From Janthinobacterium lividum (GTDB lineage: Bacteria > Pseudomonadota > Gammaproteobacteria > Burkholderiales > Burkholderiaceae_D): a DNA stretch of 64,000 nt. A program made the position numbers and the translations under genes. The stretch covers positions 5,828,001 through 5,892,000 of the forward strand of contig NZ_CP075583.1 of the NCBI RefSeq assembly GCF_023509035.1, given 5' to 3'. Within the stretch, counting starts at the first letter, position 1; every line of letters begins with the position of its first letter. Positions 47,972 through 57,021 of the stretch are shown here, in pieces. Under the pieces are notes generated by a model that saw only the letters and a list, made by a program, of their open reading frames with translations, did not search any database and was not told the origin of the DNA.

Positions 47972-49063
47972 ATGGAAATAAAAGTCATAAACGAACAATT
48001 TTCACAACACGAAATTTACAATGATATTGAGAAAGACCAGAACAGCCACGAAATAATTAAAGATGGGAAAGTCTATATTGTGGAAACTCCTGAAAGCGGA
48101 GGAAACACTTTAGAAACAATAGAAAAATTCGTGAAGGAGGTGATATCAACACAATCTCCCGCCTTCCAATATAACTACAAAATAGGGCATCGAACTATAA
48201 TACAAAGACTTAGCCTATCGAAGTACTTCCGAAGATTTCATCAATACATTGACGAATATACGCCAAGAAAAATATTCAGCCCAAACGTAACTTTATTTTT
48301 CGATTCGTTAAAAAATCTAAAAATTATAGACGCCAATTCTGGTGAAATTTATCTCCCAATACCAGATACCCCTTTTATTTTTGATCTACTAATAAATGAA
48401 ATCCGCAGAGGGTCTGAGACTATTGAATTTAAAAATAAAATCAGAAAAATTGAATTAAATTACAAACGAAACTTAAAAAGCGCATCGAATTACGTAGAAT
48501 CACTATTTTATAAATATTCCAGGTTATTAGTATTGCGGATTGATCTCGCCTTCACAAAAGAATCGCAAGATGGCAATCCATCTGATTTCGTTGAAACCGC
48601 ACAAAAATATATCGACAAGTTCCTTAATGCCCGACGGGGAAATAAAATTTTCGCGTCAGTGGTCGGTTACATATGGAAATTGGAATACGGAAAAACAAAG
48701 GGATTACATTTTCATTTCATATTTTTCATGGATGGATCTAAAGCGAAAAAGGACGAATTTAGAACTTCAGAGATTGGGAAATATTGGATGAAGATTACTG
48801 AAGGAAAGGGATACTTCTTCAATGTAAATTTAAACAAACGGCACTATGAGAAGCACGGGATTGGCGTCGGCATGATCGATCATACCGACACCGACATGAG
48901 GAACAACCTATTAAGAATAATTCAATATTTCTTCAAGAAAGATCAATATTTAATGGAAAGGTACGTAAAAAGACCAGGACTTTCGGTCGAGGTGAGATGC
49001 CGAAAGAGAGAGTTACCAAGTTGGGTAGACCCCGAAACAGTTACAACAAATAGACGGATCTGA
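47972..49063 (+). CDS. Inovirus Gp2/YagK-YfjJ-family protein, HUH-like
   Basis: 363 residues, in very AT-rich DNA. The C-terminal half has KLEYGKTKGLHFHFIFFMDGSKAKKDEF, with a His-hydrophobic-His motif typical of HUH endonucleases, and later MRNNLLRIIQYFFKKDQYLMERYVKRPG with Tyr residues. This matches the YfjJ/inovirus Gp2 type of CP4-57-like islands. A role in rolling-circle-type replication of the excised circle is inferred, not shown. The N-terminal half is acidic and unrecognised. No overlapping gene was seen up to 49194. Confidence 0.7.
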   Translation: MEIKVINEQFSQHEIYNDIEKDQNSHEIIKDGKVYIVETPESGGNTLETIEKFVKEVISTQSPAFQYNYKIGHRTIIQRLSLSKYFRRFHQYIDEYTPRKIFSPNVTLFFDSLKNLKIIDANSGEIYLPIPDTPFIFDLLINEIRRGSETIEFKNKIRKIELNYKRNLKSASNYVESLFYKYSRLLVLRIDLAFTKESQDGNPSDFVETAQKYIDKFLNARRGNKIFASVVGYIWKLEYGKTKGLHFHFIFFMDGSKAKKDEFRTSEIGKYWMKITEGKGYFFNVNLNKRHYEKHGIGVGMIDHTDTDMRNNLLRIIQYFFKKDQYLMERYVKRPGLSVEVRCRKRELPSWVDPETVTTNRRI

Positions 49064-49194
49064 AATAGGCAGGCAGAACCATCTCGTCCTGCCTGCCATG
49101 TCAAAATAAAGTACTTCCTTCGCAGTTACCGCCAGAGTGGCCTCTAATTCGACGGCGCCCAGACATCACAATCCTGTCCAACCGCCAACAATGG

Positions 49195-49842
49195 TCAACG
49201 TCCCTCCTGCCAGCCATTATCCGTTTTCACCATAAAAACCTTGCCAGTGAAAGTTTTTTTAATTTCGTTCGCGTACTGTTCAACGAGATCATTGCCATTG
49301 AAAAAATTATTGAGCAGCGTGGAGTCGACGTAGGGACAAGTTTGCCGCATGGCACGCGCCATCGCTGCCTTAGCAGTTCGCGGGGCATTGGTCATGAGTT
49401 CATTCTCACTGAGAAGCAGCGGCATGACCTTCTGGTATTTGGCCCAGCCGTCTTCGTGCGCTACCTCATAGGCACTGGTGGTCGAACCGGGATTTGCCTG
49501 TAGCCATACCTGTTGATCAGATTTCCATGCGTTGTCAACTTCGTGGGCATAAGAGAGTTCCTGCTTCAGGCGACCAATCTCCTCCGCGTATTTTTCACTG
49601 GCATATGCCCTAATGTCGGGTGTCGGTTTCATCTTGACCGAATACTTGATGTCAACCTGGTAGTGGCCGGCCCCCTGAGGTGTGCCATTGACTCTCTCGA
49701 AGTGATCGATGGAAAAGTATTCGCAGTTTCCGATGGATTTCTGGATGATGGCTTTCGCATCACTTTCGGACGGTCCATTCGAACATCCGCCCAAACACAG
49801 CAAGAGCATGGAGGTTATTGTTGAATTTATCATTTTGTTCAT
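49195..49842 (-). CDS. Lipoprotein of unknown function
   Basis: 215 residues. Lipobox MLLLCLGGC with Cys19, Asn-Gly-Pro following, so it is likely an outer-membrane or periplasmic lipoprotein. Mature part has DAKAIIQKSIGNCEYFSIDHFERVNGTPQGAGHYQVDIKYSVKMKP, then a helical segment, and a C-terminal GKVFMVKTDNGWQEGR, which resembles small lipid-anchored proteins with a terminal beta strand. It is on the opposite strand to the neighbours and not in an operon. Confidence 0.7.
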   Translation of the reverse strand: MNKMINSTITSMLLLCLGGCSNGPSESDAKAIIQKSIGNCEYFSIDHFERVNGTPQGAGHYQVDIKYSVKMKPTPDIRAYASEKYAEEIGRLKQELSYAHEVDNAWKSDQQVWLQANPGSTTSAYEVAHEDGWAKYQKVMPLLLSENELMTNAPRTAKAAMARAMRQTCPYVDSTLLNNFFNGNDLVEQYANEIKKTFTGKVFMVKTDNGWQEGR

Positions 49843-49944
49843 AGGTTGCTTTCTTAATAAAAGGAATTAAAATTTGCTTGCCAACTTTAAAAATGGGTCG
49901 TAAATGCCGTGGCCTTAAAGACATCATAGCGCGACCATTGATGC

Positions 49945-50190
49945 ATGGCAAGAATATCGGCAAAAACAGATAGGGATGAGGATTTGGTGCGTTTTGGTGC
50001 CGCCATTCGTTCACGCAGGAAGGCGCTGGGATACTCCCAAGAAGCCTTGGCTGATTACGCTGGTATCGACCGTTCGCACATGGGGAAGCTAGAACGTGGA
50101 GAACGGAATGTAACGTTCCTCAATATCGTACGCATTTCTCAAGCCGTGAAATGCAAGCCATCAGAATTATTTTGCCAGATCGACCTCTAG
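49945..50190 (+). CDS. XRE-family HTH transcriptional regulator
   Basis: 81 residues. FGAAIRSRRKALGYSQEALADYAGIDRSHMGKLERGERNVTFLNIVRISQAVKCKPSELF is a complete five-helix XRE DNA-binding domain with recognition helix DRSHMGKLERG. Typical of controller or repressor proteins of RM systems and prophages, and it sits in the same island as the type I RM cluster. Its last bases overlap the end of the convergent recombinase gene by 4 bases. Confidence 0.82.
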   Translation: MARISAKTDRDEDLVRFGAAIRSRRKALGYSQEALADYAGIDRSHMGKLERGERNVTFLNIVRISQAVKCKPSELFCQIDL

Positions 50191-50771
50191 GTAGCAGCAA
50201 CGACAGGATTTGCCTTCCGTAATATTCGATAAACAGACGCGATCCCAATAGAGCAGGCATCCGCAATCTCCTGCTTGGTCAATCCCTTCGCATCCAGTGA
50301 GTGAACTCTTGCGCCCTTCGCCTGAGCAGTCGGTGCCCGTCCCGTGTACGCGCCGCGCTTCTTCGCTGCGGCAATACCTACCTTTTGCCGCTCCAGCATG
50401 TTTTCTCGCTCAAACTGCGCAATCGAGGCGAAGAGGTTGAACGTCAGACGGCCTGAGGGCGTAGCGGTATCGATGGATAAATCCAGAATCCGAATCGTGG
50501 CTCCAGCGCCAGCAACTCGTGCTTCGATCTCGATCATGTGGATCATCGAGCGGGCGGCGCGAGACAGGCTACTAAACACCAACACGTCGCCCATCTTCAG
50601 TCCAGCCAGAACTTTGACGAACTCGACCCGGTCTTCCATCTTGACACTGCTGATCTGTTCTCGATAAATCGACTGATCGGTACAGCCTGCTTCTTTTAAT
50701 TTTGCTATTTGGTCTGCGAGCCCCGCGACCTGTTCAACGGTCGAGGTACGCGCGTATCCGTACACGGTCAT
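50187..50771 (-). CDS. Serine recombinase/resolvase
   Basis: 194 residues from the ATG at 50769-50771 (MTVYGYARTSTVEQ). Catalytic Ser at residue 10 in YARTSTVEQ, with VFSSLSRAARSMIHMIEI and the later QFERENMLERQKVGIAAAKKRG. A C-terminal HTH (KGLTKQEIADACSIGIASVYRIL). It is the size of small resolvases and invertases and may resolve multimers or invert a segment. No transposase gene was found nearby. ACTATttgATAGT (50838-50850) lies upstream and may be a binding site. Confidence 0.85.
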   Translation of the reverse strand: MTVYGYARTSTVEQVAGLADQIAKLKEAGCTDQSIYREQISSVKMEDRVEFVKVLAGLKMGDVLVFSSLSRAARSMIHMIEIEARVAGAGATIRILDLSIDTATPSGRLTFNLFASIAQFERENMLERQKVGIAAAKKRGAYTGRAPTAQAKGARVHSLDAKGLTKQEIADACSIGIASVYRILRKANPVVAAT

Positions 50772-50789
50772 AATTTTTCCTATTATCAA

Positions 50790-51340
50790 AAGGGTTTAGA
50801 AATGGTGAAATTATCAATAGGATCTAGCCTGATACACTATTTGATAGTTTTTGGTGAGGAGCAGGGTTAGGATCACAAGGCCCTGCCCTTTTGATACGGT
50901 TGTCACACAGTAGTACTGCACTAGTCTTCACACGTATGCGGCCTTTCACCGCACCGTTGCTGCCTGCAAGGGGGAATTGCGTGGTTGCATAAACTCCTCA
51001 AATTAGTGTAGATAGAATCAAACATGGATCAGAGTCGGACGATAATACGGCAACGCGTGCATATTTCCGCAGCCATCTCGACTGCGGAAATATTCCATCG
51101 GTGGGGTAGATATGACGTTCACCGTAGGTACCTGGAAAGAGAATTCCAGCAGCGATTTCGCTGGCACGACATCAACGTAATATGTAGTTGAGATTTTCTG
51201 GGGTCTCTTCGCACCAGGGAGAAATACTCTCGACGGAGACGCCATAAGGATCCTCGAACGCGATAGACGACAGACTTGGTTTCCTAGGCTCAAGTAGATC
51301 GCTTTCGCCAAATATCCGCGCGAATATGATAATTTCCACA
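50790..51340. other. Gap: promoter region of the recombinase, otherwise no gene seen
   Basis: The part near 50790-50850 has CCTATTATCAA and an inverse AATAGG copy, plus a palindrome ACTAT-TTG-ATAGT. A 128-codon minus-strand frame (51018-51404) was rejected: no motif, no ribosome site, and it runs through the promoter at 51341. Confidence 0.45.
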
Positions 51341-51375
51341 TTGCAAAATAATGCGAAAGGCAGTACATTCGCATT
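51341..51375 (+). promoter_or_regulatory. Promoter with overlapping operator for the RHH gene and RM cluster
   Basis: TTGCAA (51341-51346), 17 bases, TACATT (51364-51369). A perfect 8-base inverted repeat AATGCGAA (51350-51357) / TTCGCATT (51368-51375) spans the spacer and -10, spacing 10 bases. The RHH start is 23 bases further. This is the layout of an autorepressed RHH operon. Confidence 0.65.
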
Positions 51376-51397
51376 ACTTTAATGACGAGCCACCGCC

Positions 51398-51589
51398 ATG
51401 TCACGCTTGAAAGATGAAACCCTTTCGATCCGCACCTCTGCCGAAATCAAGCAACTCTTGCGTATGGCTGCCGAGCGCGAACGCCGCTCGGTGGCGTCCA
51501 TGATCGAGATAATGGTGTTGGAGTATGCCCAAGCGCACGATCTAGAGAACGATCGGCAACTTAGTAATACGACTAAGAAAGGACCTTGA
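51398..51589 (+). CDS. Ribbon-helix-helix (Arc-type) regulator/antitoxin-like
   Basis: 63 residues. RLKDETLSIRTSAEIKQLLRMAAERERRSVASMIEIMVLEYAQAHDL has the beta strand and two helices of the RHH fold (with SVASMIE as the turn). It is preceded by a promoter/operator with an 8-base inverted repeat. No toxin gene follows; the next readable genes are a micro-ORF and hsdR, so it is more likely the controller of the RM cluster. Confidence 0.78.
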   Translation: MSRLKDETLSIRTSAEIKQLLRMAAERERRSVASMIEIMVLEYAQAHDLENDRQLSNTTKKGP

Positions 51590-51590
51590 G

Positions 51591-51662
51591 ATGGATGCAA
51601 CAGTCGCCACCCGGAAGGCAACAAAGAATAGCTGGCTGTTTAAGGCGGGAACTAACCTATGA
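51591..51662 (+). CDS. Micro-ORF of 23 codons between the RHH gene and hsdR
   Basis: MDATVATRKATKNSWLFKAGTNL, then TGA. ATG at 51591 has AGAAAGGA (51576-51583) about 7 bases before it, and its stop overlaps the hsdR ATG (ATGA at 51659-51662). This is a typical translational-coupling leader; whether the peptide itself matters is unknown. Confidence 0.45.
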   Translation: MDATVATRKATKNSWLFKAGTNL

Positions 51663-54631
51663 CCACCACAGAAAACCAGATCGAGCTTGAACTGATCGCC
51701 AAGCTGGACGATCTTAAGTACATGTATCGGCCGGACCTACGCGACCGCGCAGCACTAGAGGCGAACTTCCGCGAAAAGTTCGAGGCTCTCAACCGGGTTC
51801 GCCTGACGGATAGTGAATTCCAGCGCCTGCTCGACGGCGCCATCACGTCTGACGTGTACAACGCCGCCCAGACCTTGCGGAGCATTACCAGCTTCGAGCG
51901 CGACGACGGAACGCCACTCAATTTTACGCTTGTCAACATTCGGGATTGGTGCAAGAACAGCTTTGAGGTGGTTAATCAACTACGTGTCAACACCGATAAT
52001 AGTCACCACCGTTACGACGTCATGCTGCTCATCAACGGCGTGCCGGTGGTGCAGATCGAACTGAAGGCATTGGCAGTTAGCCCGCGCCGGGCGATGCAGC
52101 AGATTGTGGACTACAAGAATGATCCCGGCAACGGTTACGGCAAAACCCTGCTTTGTTTCATCCAACTTTTCATCGTTAGCAATCGCACCGACACATGGTA
52201 CTTCGCCAACAACAACGCACGGCACTTCAGCTTCAACGCTGACGAGCGCTTCCTGCCCGTCTACCAATTTGCGGGCGAGGACAATAGGAAGATCACTCAC
52301 CTCGATAGCTTTGCGGAGAAGTTCCTCGCCAAGTGTACATTGGGCGAGATGTTGAGCCGATACATGGTGCTGGTATCCAGTGAGCAGAAGCTATTGATGA
52401 TGAGGCCCTACCAGATCTATGCCGTGAAGGCTATCGTGGACTGCATCCACCAGCATTGCGGCAACGGCTACATCTGGCACACCACCGGCAGCGGCAAGAC
52501 GTTGACCTCGTTCAAGGCTGCCACCCTGCTCAAGGACAATCCAGACATCGACAAATGCTTGTTCGTGGTGGACCGCAAAGACCTTGATCGCCAGACGCGC
52601 GAAGAGTTCAACCGCTTCCAGGATGGCTGTGTCGAAGAAAACACCAACACCGAGACGCTAGTTCGTCGCCTATTGTCGGATGACTACGCTGACAAGGTCA
52701 TCGTAACTACCATCCAGAAGCTCGGCCTCGCGCTTGATGGCACCAACAAACGCAATTACAAAGAACGCTTGGGACCGCTGCGCAACCAGCGCATGGTGTT
52801 TATTTTCGACGAATGTCATCGTTCCCAATTCGGCGAAAACCACAAGGCCATTAAGGAGTTTTTCCCAAAGGCACAACTTTTCGGCTTCACTGGCACACCC
52901 ATCTTTGAGCAAAACGCTAGTTACCAACAGATCGAAGGCCAGCAAGCCAGCTACCGCACCACAGACGATTTGTTCCAGCGCTGCCTGCACCAGTACACAA
53001 TCACCCACGCCATCGAGGATCGCAACGTCTTACGCTTCCACGTGGATTTCTACAAGACCGAAGGAAAAAAAACGCCTAAGCAGGGTGAAGCCTTGGCCAA
53101 GGAGAAGGTCATCGAAACCATCCTCGCCAAACACGACGCGGCCACCAACGGGCGCAAGTTCAACGCTGTCCTGGCGACGGCCAGCATCAATGACGCAATT
53201 GCGTACGTCGAGCTATTCAAGACTGCCCAAGCGAAGAAGAAGGTCGATGACGAAACATTCCGACCGCTTAACTTGGCCTGCGTGTTTTCGCCGCCGGCCG
53301 AAGGCAATAAGGATGTGCAGCAAATCCAGGAAGATCTACCACAGGAGAAAGAAGACAATCAGCAAGATCCGGAGGGCAAGAAAGCTGCGCTCGTCGCCAT
53401 CATAGCCGAGTACAACGTACGCTTCGGCACCAATCACCGCATCAGCGAGTTCGATCTTTATTACCAAGATGTGCAAAAGCGCATCAAGGATCAGCAATAC
53501 TCCAATATCGACCTGCCGCACGATCAGAAGATCGACATTACTATCGTTGTGGACATGCTACTGACCGGCTTCGACTCCAAGTATCTCAATACGTTGTACG
53601 TGGACAAGAACCTCAAGCACCATGGCTTGATCCAAGCCTTCTCGCGTACCAACCGCGTACTCAACGACAGCAAGCCCTACGGCAACATCCTCGAATTTCG
53701 ACAGCAACAAAAGCCGGTGGAAGCAGCCATTGCACTGTTCTCTGGTGAAAAAATCGACAATCCAAGGGAAATCTGGCTGGTAGACCCCGCACCGAAGGTA
53801 ATTGAAAACCTGCAAACCGCTACACAGCAGCTTGCTGATTTCATGGGTTCGCAGGGGCTCAGCAGTGCGCCCGAAGATGTAGCGAACCTTAAAGGCGACG
53901 CCGCGCGCAGCCAGTTCGTCAACTTGTTCAAGGAAGTGCAGCGCCTCTCTACCCAGCTCGATCAATACACCGACCTAAGTGTGGAACAGAAAACGCAGAT
54001 CACCCAGATTGCGCCGCCAGATGACTTGCAGAGCTTCCGCGGTATGTACTTGGAAACCGCGCGCCAGCTCAAAGAGAAGCAAGACCTGCCACGCAACGAG
54101 TCCAGCCCGGAGGTGCAGCAACTCGACTTTGAATTCGTGCTGTTCGCCTCAAGCGTAATTGACTACGACTACATCATGGGATTGATCGCCCGCATGACAG
54201 GCCAAAAGCCAGGAAAGCTCACCATGAACCGCGAGCAGCTCATCGGCCTAATTCAGTCCGACGCCAAATTCCTCGATGAGCGCGACGATATCGCTGATTA
54301 CATCCGCAGCCTGCCCGTAGGCGAGGCGCTGGATGAGAAGCAAATCCGAAATGGCTACGAGCGCTTCAAGATGGAGAAGAAAACCCGAGCGCTCGCCGAG
54401 CTAGCCGTAAGTCACAGCCTCGCCGCCGAGGCGCTCCAGGCCTTTGTCGATGAAGTACTGCGGCGGCGCATCTTCGATGGCGAAGCCTTGAGCGACCTAA
54501 TGGCACCGCTGGGCCTCGGTTGGAAGGCCCGCACCCAAAAGGAGCTGGCACTGATGGATGAGCTCGCCCCGTTGCTACAAAAACTCGCCCAGGGACGCGA
54601 AATTTCGGGGTTGAGCGCGTATGAACAATAA
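51659..54631 (+). CDS. hsdR: Type I restriction endonuclease subunit R
   Basis: 990 residues. N-terminal PD-(D/E)xK nuclease region: YDVMLLINGVPVVQIELKAL, with the E-x-K near 133-135. Helicase motor: Walker A HTTGSGKT near 274-281, motif II FDECHRSQFGENH near 385, motif III FGFTGTPIF, and motif VI QAFSRTNRVL near 660. It translocates and cuts unmodified DNA together with HsdM and HsdS. It is first in the order R-S-ATPase-M, translated by coupling to the micro-ORF. GC content here lies between that of the island's AT-rich left end and the chromosome. Confidence 0.94.
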   Translation: MTTTENQIELELIAKLDDLKYMYRPDLRDRAALEANFREKFEALNRVRLTDSEFQRLLDGAITSDVYNAAQTLRSITSFERDDGTPLNFTLVNIRDWCKNSFEVVNQLRVNTDNSHHRYDVMLLINGVPVVQIELKALAVSPRRAMQQIVDYKNDPGNGYGKTLLCFIQLFIVSNRTDTWYFANNNARHFSFNADERFLPVYQFAGEDNRKITHLDSFAEKFLAKCTLGEMLSRYMVLVSSEQKLLMMRPYQIYAVKAIVDCIHQHCGNGYIWHTTGSGKTLTSFKAATLLKDNPDIDKCLFVVDRKDLDRQTREEFNRFQDGCVEENTNTETLVRRLLSDDYADKVIVTTIQKLGLALDGTNKRNYKERLGPLRNQRMVFIFDECHRSQFGENHKAIKEFFPKAQLFGFTGTPIFEQNASYQQIEGQQASYRTTDDLFQRCLHQYTITHAIEDRNVLRFHVDFYKTEGKKTPKQGEALAKEKVIETILAKHDAATNGRKFNAVLATASINDAIAYVELFKTAQAKKKVDDETFRPLNLACVFSPPAEGNKDVQQIQEDLPQEKEDNQQDPEGKKAALVAIIAEYNVRFGTNHRISEFDLYYQDVQKRIKDQQYSNIDLPHDQKIDITIVVDMLLTGFDSKYLNTLYVDKNLKHHGLIQAFSRTNRVLNDSKPYGNILEFRQQQKPVEAAIALFSGEKIDNPREIWLVDPAPKVIENLQTATQQLADFMGSQGLSSAPEDVANLKGDAARSQFVNLFKEVQRLSTQLDQYTDLSVEQKTQITQIAPPDDLQSFRGMYLETARQLKEKQDLPRNESSPEVQQLDFEFVLFASSVIDYDYIMGLIARMTGQKPGKLTMNREQLIGLIQSDAKFLDERDDIADYIRSLPVGEALDEKQIRNGYERFKMEKKTRALAELAVSHSLAAEALQAFVDEVLRRRIFDGEALSDLMAPLGLGWKARTQKELALMDELAPLLQKLAQGREISGLSAYEQ

Positions 54632-54644
54632 GGAATCGAAAGCG

Positions 54645-55920
54645 ATGAGCGAAGAAAATAACGAAAAGCGCGCGTGGGCGCCTCGGTTGCGTTTTCCAGA
54701 GTTTCGGAACGCTGGCGATTGGGATCGAGCTGGATTAAACGAGATTAGCGTGCCTGTCGTAGAACGAGTCGGTGATCGTCGACTTATACCAGTAAGCATT
54801 TCTGCTGGTATCGGCTTTGTGCGTCAATCAGAAAAATTTGGCAGAGACATTTCTGGAAATCAATACCGCGTATATACATTACTTCGAGACGGCGAGTTCG
54901 CGTACAACAAAGGTAATTCTCTCAAATTCCCGCAGGGATGCATTTATGACCTGCAAGGCTGGGGGGAAGTTGCCGCACCTAACGTTTTCATCTGCTTTCG
55001 ATTGAAAGAGGGATATATCAACGGTTTCTTCCGATATTGCTTTGAGAAAAATGTGCATGGGTCGCAATTAAGAAGGCACATTACTAGCGGTGCAAGAAGC
55101 AATGGATTGCTGAATATTAACAAAGATGATTTTTTTGCCGTCAGGATACCAGCGCCAAAACGAGCGGAACAACAAAAAATCGCCGACTGTCTTTCCTCGC
55201 TCGACGAGCGAATCGCGGCTGAAGTCCAAAAACTTGACGGCCTCATCGCCTACAAGAAGGGACTAATGCAGCAAATTTTCCCTTGTGAGGGTGAAACCGT
55301 GCCCCGCCTTCGCTTCCCTGAATTTAGGGATGCGGGGGAGTGGAATGAAACCAAACTAGGCGAGCTCGGAGAGCTTGTTTCTGGCCTCACTTATCGCCCA
55401 GAAGATGTGCGGGATAAGGGATTGCTGGTATTAAGATCTTCGAACATCAAAGACGGGCAGATCGTGCTGGAAGACTGTGTCTATGTTGCAAGTGGAATTC
55501 GTGGCGCTAATCCCTCAAAAGTAAAACGATATTCTTATTTGCGTTCGGAATGGGTCCTCAAGTTTGATCGGTAAAAATGCGCTCATTCCCCATGGGATGC
55601 CACCATGCACCCACGGGGCATTTATGACAATTTTTAGAGCCGAGAATGCGCCTTTTGTTTCGCAACTGCTTCAATCATCCGCGTACCAGAAGCAAGTGGC
55701 TGCTGACTTAGGAGCTACCATAAATTCAATCAATGGTGGACAGCTGGTAAATTTTAAATTTCGTACTCCAGAAACTCCCGAGCAAAACAAAATTTCAGGG
55801 TGCTTGTCCGCTCTTGCTGAATTAATTGCCGCGCAACGCAAGAAGATTGATGCCCTCAAACGCCATAAGAAGGGTCTTATGGAACAGTTACTCTCGGTGT
55901 CCGAGGAGGTGCTAGCATGA
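54645..55920 (+). pseudogene. hsdS: Type I restriction specificity subunit S, frameshifted
   Basis: About 425 residues. Start at ATG 54645 (MSEENNEKRAW) preferred, with AAGGA upstream; ATG 54621 is an alternative. Two target-recognition domains, each followed by conserved helical repeats: QKIADCLSSLDERIAAEVQKLDGLIAYKKGLMQQIF and NKISGCLSALAELIAAQRKKIDALKRHKKGLMEQLL. Near 55523-55530 an A run has a one-base frame change; in the other frame DILICVRNGSSSLIGKNALIP continues. Without correction TRD2 is split, which would abolish half of the target site. It overlaps the ATPase gene by 4 bases. Confidence 0.85.
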
Positions 55921-57021
55921 AGCCAGGTGAGAGCTTCGTCGACTTGCCAGTGCTCGCAGACCATCTGCGCCAGGAGTTAGAGAAAAAGAAAACCATCCTG
56001 CTCTATGCTTACAACGGCACCGGCAAAACGAGACTATCGATGGCATTCAAGGACATCGGCAAGCAAGGTGACGAACGCGACACGCTCTACTTTAACGCCT
56101 TTACCGAGGACCTGTTCCATTGGGATAACGACCTTGATGGCGACAGTGACCGTCGGCTCACGCTCAATGCGGCTTCGCGTTTCTTCGCCGGATTGACGGA
56201 GCTGGAGATGGACAATCGCATCCGTCCATTGCTGCAACGCTATTCGGACTTCGATTTTCGCATTGACACGCAGGAATGGGGGGTGCGCTTTTCGCGCACA
56301 GTGGATGGGCAGGTCATCGACAACATCAAGGTGTCGCGCGGCGAGGAGAACATCTTTATTTGGTGTTTCTTCCTCGCCATTGTGCAACTGGTGCTGGACG
56401 GCGCGCAGGCTTACCAGTGGGTGAAGTACCTCTACATCGACGACCCAATTTCGTCGCTGGATGAGCACAACGCAATTGCTGTGGCGAACCATCTCGCGCA
56501 ACTACTCAAACGGCCTGATAGTAAACTGAAGACGGTCATCTCGACGCATCACGCGCTGTTTTTTAATGTGTTGTGCAACGAGCTAAACAAGGCGCGCAAG
56601 TATTTCGTCAACAAGACCTCCGTGAGCAATGGTTACGTGGTGCGCGAAGAAATGGGCGACACGCCCTTTTTTTCATCATGTTGCCGCCTTAGCCGAACTC
56701 CATCAGGCGGCGCAGGACGACCGGTTATTCACCCATCATTTCAATATGTTGCGGACGATTCTGGAGAAGACGGCGAGCTTCCACGGTCACAAGAATTTTG
56801 CTGTTTGCATCAAGCAAGACAATGACGACTCCGATGGCATCTTGCACACCCGTCTAATTAACATATTGAGCCACGGCAATTACTCTCTGTTTGAGCCGCA
56901 GCAAATGTTAGAAGAGAACAAAGCTTATTTCAAAAAGATTCTAAATAGCTTTTTGAATCAATACCCTTTTAACCCACAATTATTCCCTCAAGCCGCTGAA
57001 GAAATTGAAAAACATGACTGA
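55917..57021 (+). pseudogene. AAA ATPase embedded in the RM operon, PrrC anticodon-nuclease candidate, frameshifted
   Basis: About 367 residues. Walker A AYNGTGKT at 31-38, Walker B and D-loop KYLYIDDPISSLDEHN, signature-like VSRGEENIFIWCFF, and the H-loop ISTHHALFFN: an ABC-type head (AAA_13 style). The C-terminal part has LRTILEKTASFHG (R-x3-E) and NILSHG about 36-40 residues later, spacing like the PrrC nuclease Arg-Glu-His triad. In E. coli, PrrC lies inside an hsd operon and cuts a tRNA-Lys anticodon when the RM enzyme is inhibited by phage. A T7 run (about 56666-56672) has one T too many; removing it restores HHVAALAEL. The overlap with hsdM is 8 bases. Confidence 0.7.

Noticed and set aside
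51018..51404. Minus-strand frame of 128 codons
   Set aside because: Crosses the RHH promoter/operator and has random-looking composition.
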